From CAVQNQ01 sp964427655 (GTDB lineage: Bacteria; Acidobacteriota; Terriglobia; Bryobacterales; Bryobacteraceae): a stretch of DNA of 16,871 bases. The notes beneath the pieces are model-generated. The model saw nothing but the letters and a program-made list of their open reading frames with translations. It made no database searches and had not been told where the DNA came from. Numbering within the stretch: the stretch's first letter is position 1; each line of letters begins with the position of its first letter. Shown here piece after piece: positions 14,133 to 16,871 of the stretch. A program made the translations under genes and the position numbers. The stretch lies in the NCBI GenBank assembly GCA_964427655.1, contig CAYRWE010000102.1, forward strand, positions 1-16,871, written 5' to 3'.

Positions 14133-14617
14133 TGAACGCGCTTATCCGACCACCCGTTCTGCCGCAGGAGCGCCACCACGAATTCGTCGGTGGGCGCCCT
14201 GGCGTTTCATTTCGTCGATGAAATCGAGCAAGGGCTGAGTTTCGGCGGGCATGTGGCGCCAACGAGGAATGGGTGACGCGTGGCGTGGCCAACCGACTGG
14301 CCAGCATCATCGTGGGGTTTCCGCTGTTTCTCGTGGTGAGGATGATCGTGCTTGCGTGGGGCGGCAGCCGGAGCGTCTAGAGAGTGCGGTGCGCAAGTGG
14401 CTCACCTACATCGCGCAGGTGCTCACCGCCAACGCCGTGATCGGGATTGCTGGCCTACTTCCTACACGGCGATCTCGACACTCAGTTTGTGCTAAAAGTC
14501 CTGACGGTACTTGTGCTTGCCCTTGGAATCTTCACGTATCACCTCGGGTCGTTGCGCCGCGAACGCATCTCCTCGGTCCACAATCGAGAGTCCGCCATCC
14601 TGTACCGGCAATGGTGA
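14133..14617 (+). pseudogene. Frameshifted remnant of a DUF5671-type membrane protein
   Basis: The gap between fabD and the VWA gene holds pieces of one membrane protein in shifting plus-strand frames. Frame starting 14172 carries SSVGALAFHFVDEIEQ (weak match). Frame starting 14264 carries VANRLASIIVGFPLFLVV and ends at TAG 14378. The next frame carries RLESAVRKWLTYIAQVLTAN (about 14374-14452). From 14453 the frame returns to read YFLHGDLDTQFVLKVLTVLV, then IFTYHLGSLRRER, ending at TGA 14617. In this order the pieces match the layout I know for DUF5671: a RKWLTY helix, an acidic short loop, FLLKVLTVL, then YYLGSLR. At least two frameshifts separate them and there is no usable start. It is therefore a decayed gene unless sequencing errors caused the shifts. 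Confidence 0.72.
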
Positions 14618-14633
14618 GGCGGGCCTGAGCCGG

Positions 14634-15872
14634 CTAGTGGATCGACCGCGTCTTGCGGTTCATGTAATCCATCAGCAGATACTGCCCAAGTGTATAAGGC
14701 GTCGTGAAATAGGCCTTACCGCGGCACATCTCCGTCACTTTCTGGACGAAGTTCACCAGGCCGTAATCGCTGGCCAGCATGAAGGTGTTGATGAGGATGC
14801 CCTGCTTCTTGCAGCGGTTCACCTCTTCCAGGGTCCGGCTGATCACCAGCGGGTCGAGGCCGAAGGCGTTCTTGTACATGCGGCCGTCCTCGAGGGTCAG
14901 GCAGCTCGGCTTGCCGTCGGTGATCATGACGATCTGGCGCATGTCCTTGCGCTCGCGTGAGAGCAGGCGCTGGGCCAGAATGAGGCCGTCGCGCGTGTTG
15001 GTGTAATACGGCCCCACCTGCACACGCGCGAGCTGGCTGATGGCCAGCTCCTCGGCGGAATCGTGGAACAGCACGCAGCGCAAACTGTCGCCGGGGTATT
15101 GCGTGCGGATCAGGTGCGCCAGCGCCATGGCCACTTTCTTGGCGGGCGTGAAACGGTCCTCGCCATAGAGGATCATGCTGTGGCTGCAATCCAGCATCAG
15201 CACGGTGGCGCAGGAACTCTGGTATTCGCACTGGTGCACCTGGAGGTCGCCGTACTCCATGTCGATCGGCACTTTGGCGCCCTCGCGGCGGATGGCCGAA
15301 AACAGGGTCTCGCTGACATCCAGGTTCAGCATGTCGCCGAATTCGTACGGCTTGGAGCTGCCGGAAGTTTCGATACCGGTGGCCAGGTCGCGCGTATCGT
15401 GGCGTCCGAAGCTGGATTTGCCGAGCGAGCCGAGCAGGTCCTTGAGGGTTTTGAAGCCCAGGAAGTCGAGCGATTTGTCGGTGACCTCGAACTTCACCTG
15501 GCTGTCTTTGCCGTCCCCCATTCCGGGAGCCGAAGCGTTCTGCGAACTGGGCTCTTCGATGGCGATCTGACCCTCATCCACCATCTTCTGGACCAGCTTG
15601 TCGAGCAGCGAATCCATCTGCTCCGCGGTCATCGATTGCAGGCGCTCCATCATTTCCTGGAGGCTCTGGTCGTCGAAGAGCTGGCCCTGTTCGAGGGCCC
15701 GCTGGATGGCCTTCTTCAAGTCTTCGAGCGTGTGCTCGTTCATCTCGCTGAAGGGCATGTACTGCGAATTGAAACCGCTCTCCAGCAGGAAATCGGAGAG
15801 CGCCTGCAAAAGCTCATCCGCCCCGATGCCCATATCCTCGCCGGAATAGCGCGAGTAATGAATCCATTTCAT
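14634..15872 (-). CDS. VWA-domain protein, partner of the adjacent AAA+ ATPase
   Basis: The 412-residue protein has a helical N-terminal half (about residues 20-105, charged and Met/Gln-rich) and a C-terminal von Willebrand factor A domain from about 222. The metal-ion-dependent adhesion site is intact: DCSHS at 228-232, a conserved Thr in YYTNTRDG (around 291-293) and Asp319 in MITDGKPS. There is no signal peptide, so it is cytoplasmic. Such proteins pair with MoxR or magnesium-chelatase-like ATPases and act as chaperone-like complexes, inserting metals or remodelling targets. The target here is unknown. The start has GAGGGGGG at 15879-15886, six bases upstream. The ATPase gene ends 97 bases upstream on the same strand. 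Confidence 0.9.
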   Translation of the reverse strand: MKWIHYSRYSGEDMGIGADELLQALSDFLLESGFNSQYMPFSEMNEHTLEDLKKAIQRALEQGQLFDDQSLQEMMERLQSMTAEQMDSLLDKLVQKMVDEGQIAIEEPSSQNASAPGMGDGKDSQVKFEVTDKSLDFLGFKTLKDLLGSLGKSSFGRHDTRDLATGIETSGSSKPYEFGDMLNLDVSETLFSAIRREGAKVPIDMEYGDLQVHQCEYQSSCATVLMLDCSHSMILYGEDRFTPAKKVAMALAHLIRTQYPGDSLRCVLFHDSAEELAISQLARVQVGPYYTNTRDGLILAQRLLSRERKDMRQIVMITDGKPSCLTLEDGRMYKNAFGLDPLVISRTLEEVNRCKKQGILINTFMLASDYGLVNFVQKVTEMCRGKAYFTTPYTLGQYLLMDYMNRKTRSIH

Positions 15873-15895
15873 AACAGACCCCCCTCATCGCTGCC

Positions 15896-15958
15896 AACCG
15901 CTCCCTTGCGGGGCGCCCTTTGGGCCCGGCCCGGTCTGAGCCGCGACCCTAAAGAGCG
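15896..15958. repeat. REP-like intergenic element in the ATPase-VWA gap
   Basis: Two arms, AACCGCTCCCTTGCGG (15896-15911) and GAGCCGCGACCCTAAAGAGCG (15938-15958), are partly complementary to each other. A GGGCGCCC-type core lies between them. I recall similar AACCGCTCCC...GAGCCGCGACC elements as frequent intergenic repeats in Solibacter-type genomes. Only one copy is in the window, so repeat status is inferred. It fills most of the 97-base spacer. Confidence 0.4.
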
Positions 15959-15969
15959 ATGCTTTCCCC

Positions 15970-16871
15970 TCAGTTGAATTGCCGCCGGACCGGCCGCTCG
16001 GGCTTCCCGCCGCTCTCTTCGCGAGGCGGTTCGCGTTTCTTCTCTTCGGCCGCGAAGCCGCGCTCCTCGTTGCGGCTGATGCGCCGGTGCGAGTACAGCC
16101 CCTCGAGCACGAATTCGGCGGCCGCGGCGCGCACGGCGTCCGGCTCATTCGAAGAAATCCCCAGCCCCTTGGTCTTCTCCATCAGCCCCTGAATTCCGCC
16201 CAACTGTCTGGCCATAGTAGCCGCATCGAGGTTCTCATCCAGTTTGAGCGAGCCGCCCAGGTCGAACCATTGCACGATCTGGGCAACGTTGGCGCCCTCG
16301 AAATAGCGGTCGTAAACCTTCCCCACTGCGATGCGAATCAGCTCGCGCGCCACGGTGTCGCCGCCCTTTAGCTCGCCCTCGTACTCCAGCTCCAGCTTGC
16401 CGGTGATGGCCGGCAGCGCGTTGTACAGATCGAGCATGCGCGGCACCGCCACGTCGTCCTTCACTCGCAGGGCCCGCCGCTCGGCGTTTGAAACCACGTT
16501 CTCCAGCACCGAAATGGGCAGCCGCTGCGAGACGCCCGAGCGCTTGTCGATGCGCTTATCCTCGCGCGCCGCGAAGGCCAGTTGCTCCACCACTTCCTTG
16601 ATGTAGCCCGGCACCACCACTTCGACGGGCGACGGCCGCTTCAGCCACGCCTCCTGTTCGGTGATGGCGATGCCCTGTTCGACGGCGGCCGGGTAGTGCG
16701 TGCGGATCTCGCTGCCGATGCGGTCCTTGAGCGGAGTGATGATCTTGCCGCGAGCCGTGTAATCCTCCGGGTTGGCGGTGAAGACCAGCATCAAATCGAG
16801 CGGCAGGCGCACGGGATAGCCCTTAATCTGCACGTCGCCTTCCTGCATGATGTTGAACAGGCCCACCTGGA
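15970..16871 (-). CDS. AAA+ ATPase of the MoxR/magnesium-chelatase (ChlI-like) type, N-terminus outside window
   Basis: About 300 C-terminal residues are visible and the reading frame runs off the right edge, so the Walker A and probably Walker B motifs are not in view. The GTG at 16866 is an internal Val, not a start. Visible hallmarks are FNIMQEGDVQIKGY (the insert around the second helix hairpin), LVFTANPEDYTARG (sensor 1 Asn), ITPLKDRIGSEIRTHYP (arginine-finger region) and the lid helices with KRSGVSQRLPISVLEN. These match the ChlI/BchI-like branch. The C-terminal tail is Arg/Glu/Pro-rich and probably disordered. With the downstream VWA protein it forms the usual two-gene ATPase plus VWA module. 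Confidence 0.88.
   Translation of the reverse strand, partial: QVGLFNIMQEGDVQIKGYPVRLPLDLMLVFTANPEDYTARGKIITPLKDRIGSEIRTHYPAAVEQGIAITEQEAWLKRPSPVEVVVPGYIKEVVEQLAFAAREDKRIDKRSGVSQRLPISVLENVVSNAERRALRVKDDVAVPRMLDLYNALPAITGKLELEYEGELKGGDTVARELIRIAVGKVYDRYFEGANVAQIVQWFDLGGSLKLDENLDAATMARQLGGIQGLMEKTKGLGISSNEPDAVRAAAAEFVLEGLYSHRRISRNEERGFAAEEKKREPPREESGGKPERPVRRQFN

Noticed and set aside
14101..14310. Minus-strand 69-codon frame and plus-strand 125-codon frame in the fabD-VWA gap
   Set aside because: The plus-strand frame contains only one segment of the broken DUF5671-like gene, and the minus-strand frame is its shadow. Neither is a complete gene.

Overview
This is a GC-rich stretch of a Gram-negative-type chromosome. 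It most resembles soil Acidobacteriota of the Bryobacterales (Solibacter) type. That placement is an inference from the gene mix: a Tat-exported Gfo/Idh/MocA oxidoreductase, a secreted DUF1080 protein, an AsmA-like protein, many secreted or membrane proteins of unknown function, and hairpin-forming intergenic repeats. No rRNA, tRNA, CRISPR array, insertion sequence or prophage gene was seen. The gene order is ordinary chromosomal sequence, and no clear new multi-gene system is visible.

Layout. Positions 15-4731 hold four plus-strand genes: a roughly 574-residue multispanning membrane protein, a secreted protein, a small three-helix membrane protein and a Tat-exported oxidoreductase. A Ser/Gln/Gly-rich protein (4753-5265, minus) diverges from an AsmA-like membrane-anchored protein (5410-6987, plus), which is followed by a small membrane protein (7039-7620, plus). 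That gene converges, over a hairpin, on a coiled-coil membrane-anchored protein (7651-8784, minus). At 8945-9498 a Gly/Tyr-rich secreted repeat protein (minus) has its own rho-independent terminator and a consensus sigma-54 promoter. It diverges from a secreted DUF1080 protein (9669-10418, plus).

An L-lactate permease (10424-12043, minus) diverges from a dCMP deaminase-like protein (12156-12608, plus), which is followed by a 102-residue helical protein. That protein converges on fabD (13090-14049, minus). Between fabD and the final pair lies a frameshifted DUF5671-type membrane protein remnant (about 14133-14617, plus). The window ends in a minus-strand pair: an AAA+ ATPase of the MoxR/magnesium-chelatase type (cut by the window edge) and a VWA-domain protein, which probably act together as a chaperone-like module.

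The most notable regulatory signals are three. First, the -24/-12 promoter has an imperfect inverted repeat at enhancer distance. Second, several genes carry a TATAAT-type -10 element only 6-17 bases before the start codon, without a recognisable -35, which suggests leaderless or near-leaderless mRNAs. Third, a short palindrome overlaps the -10 of fabD.
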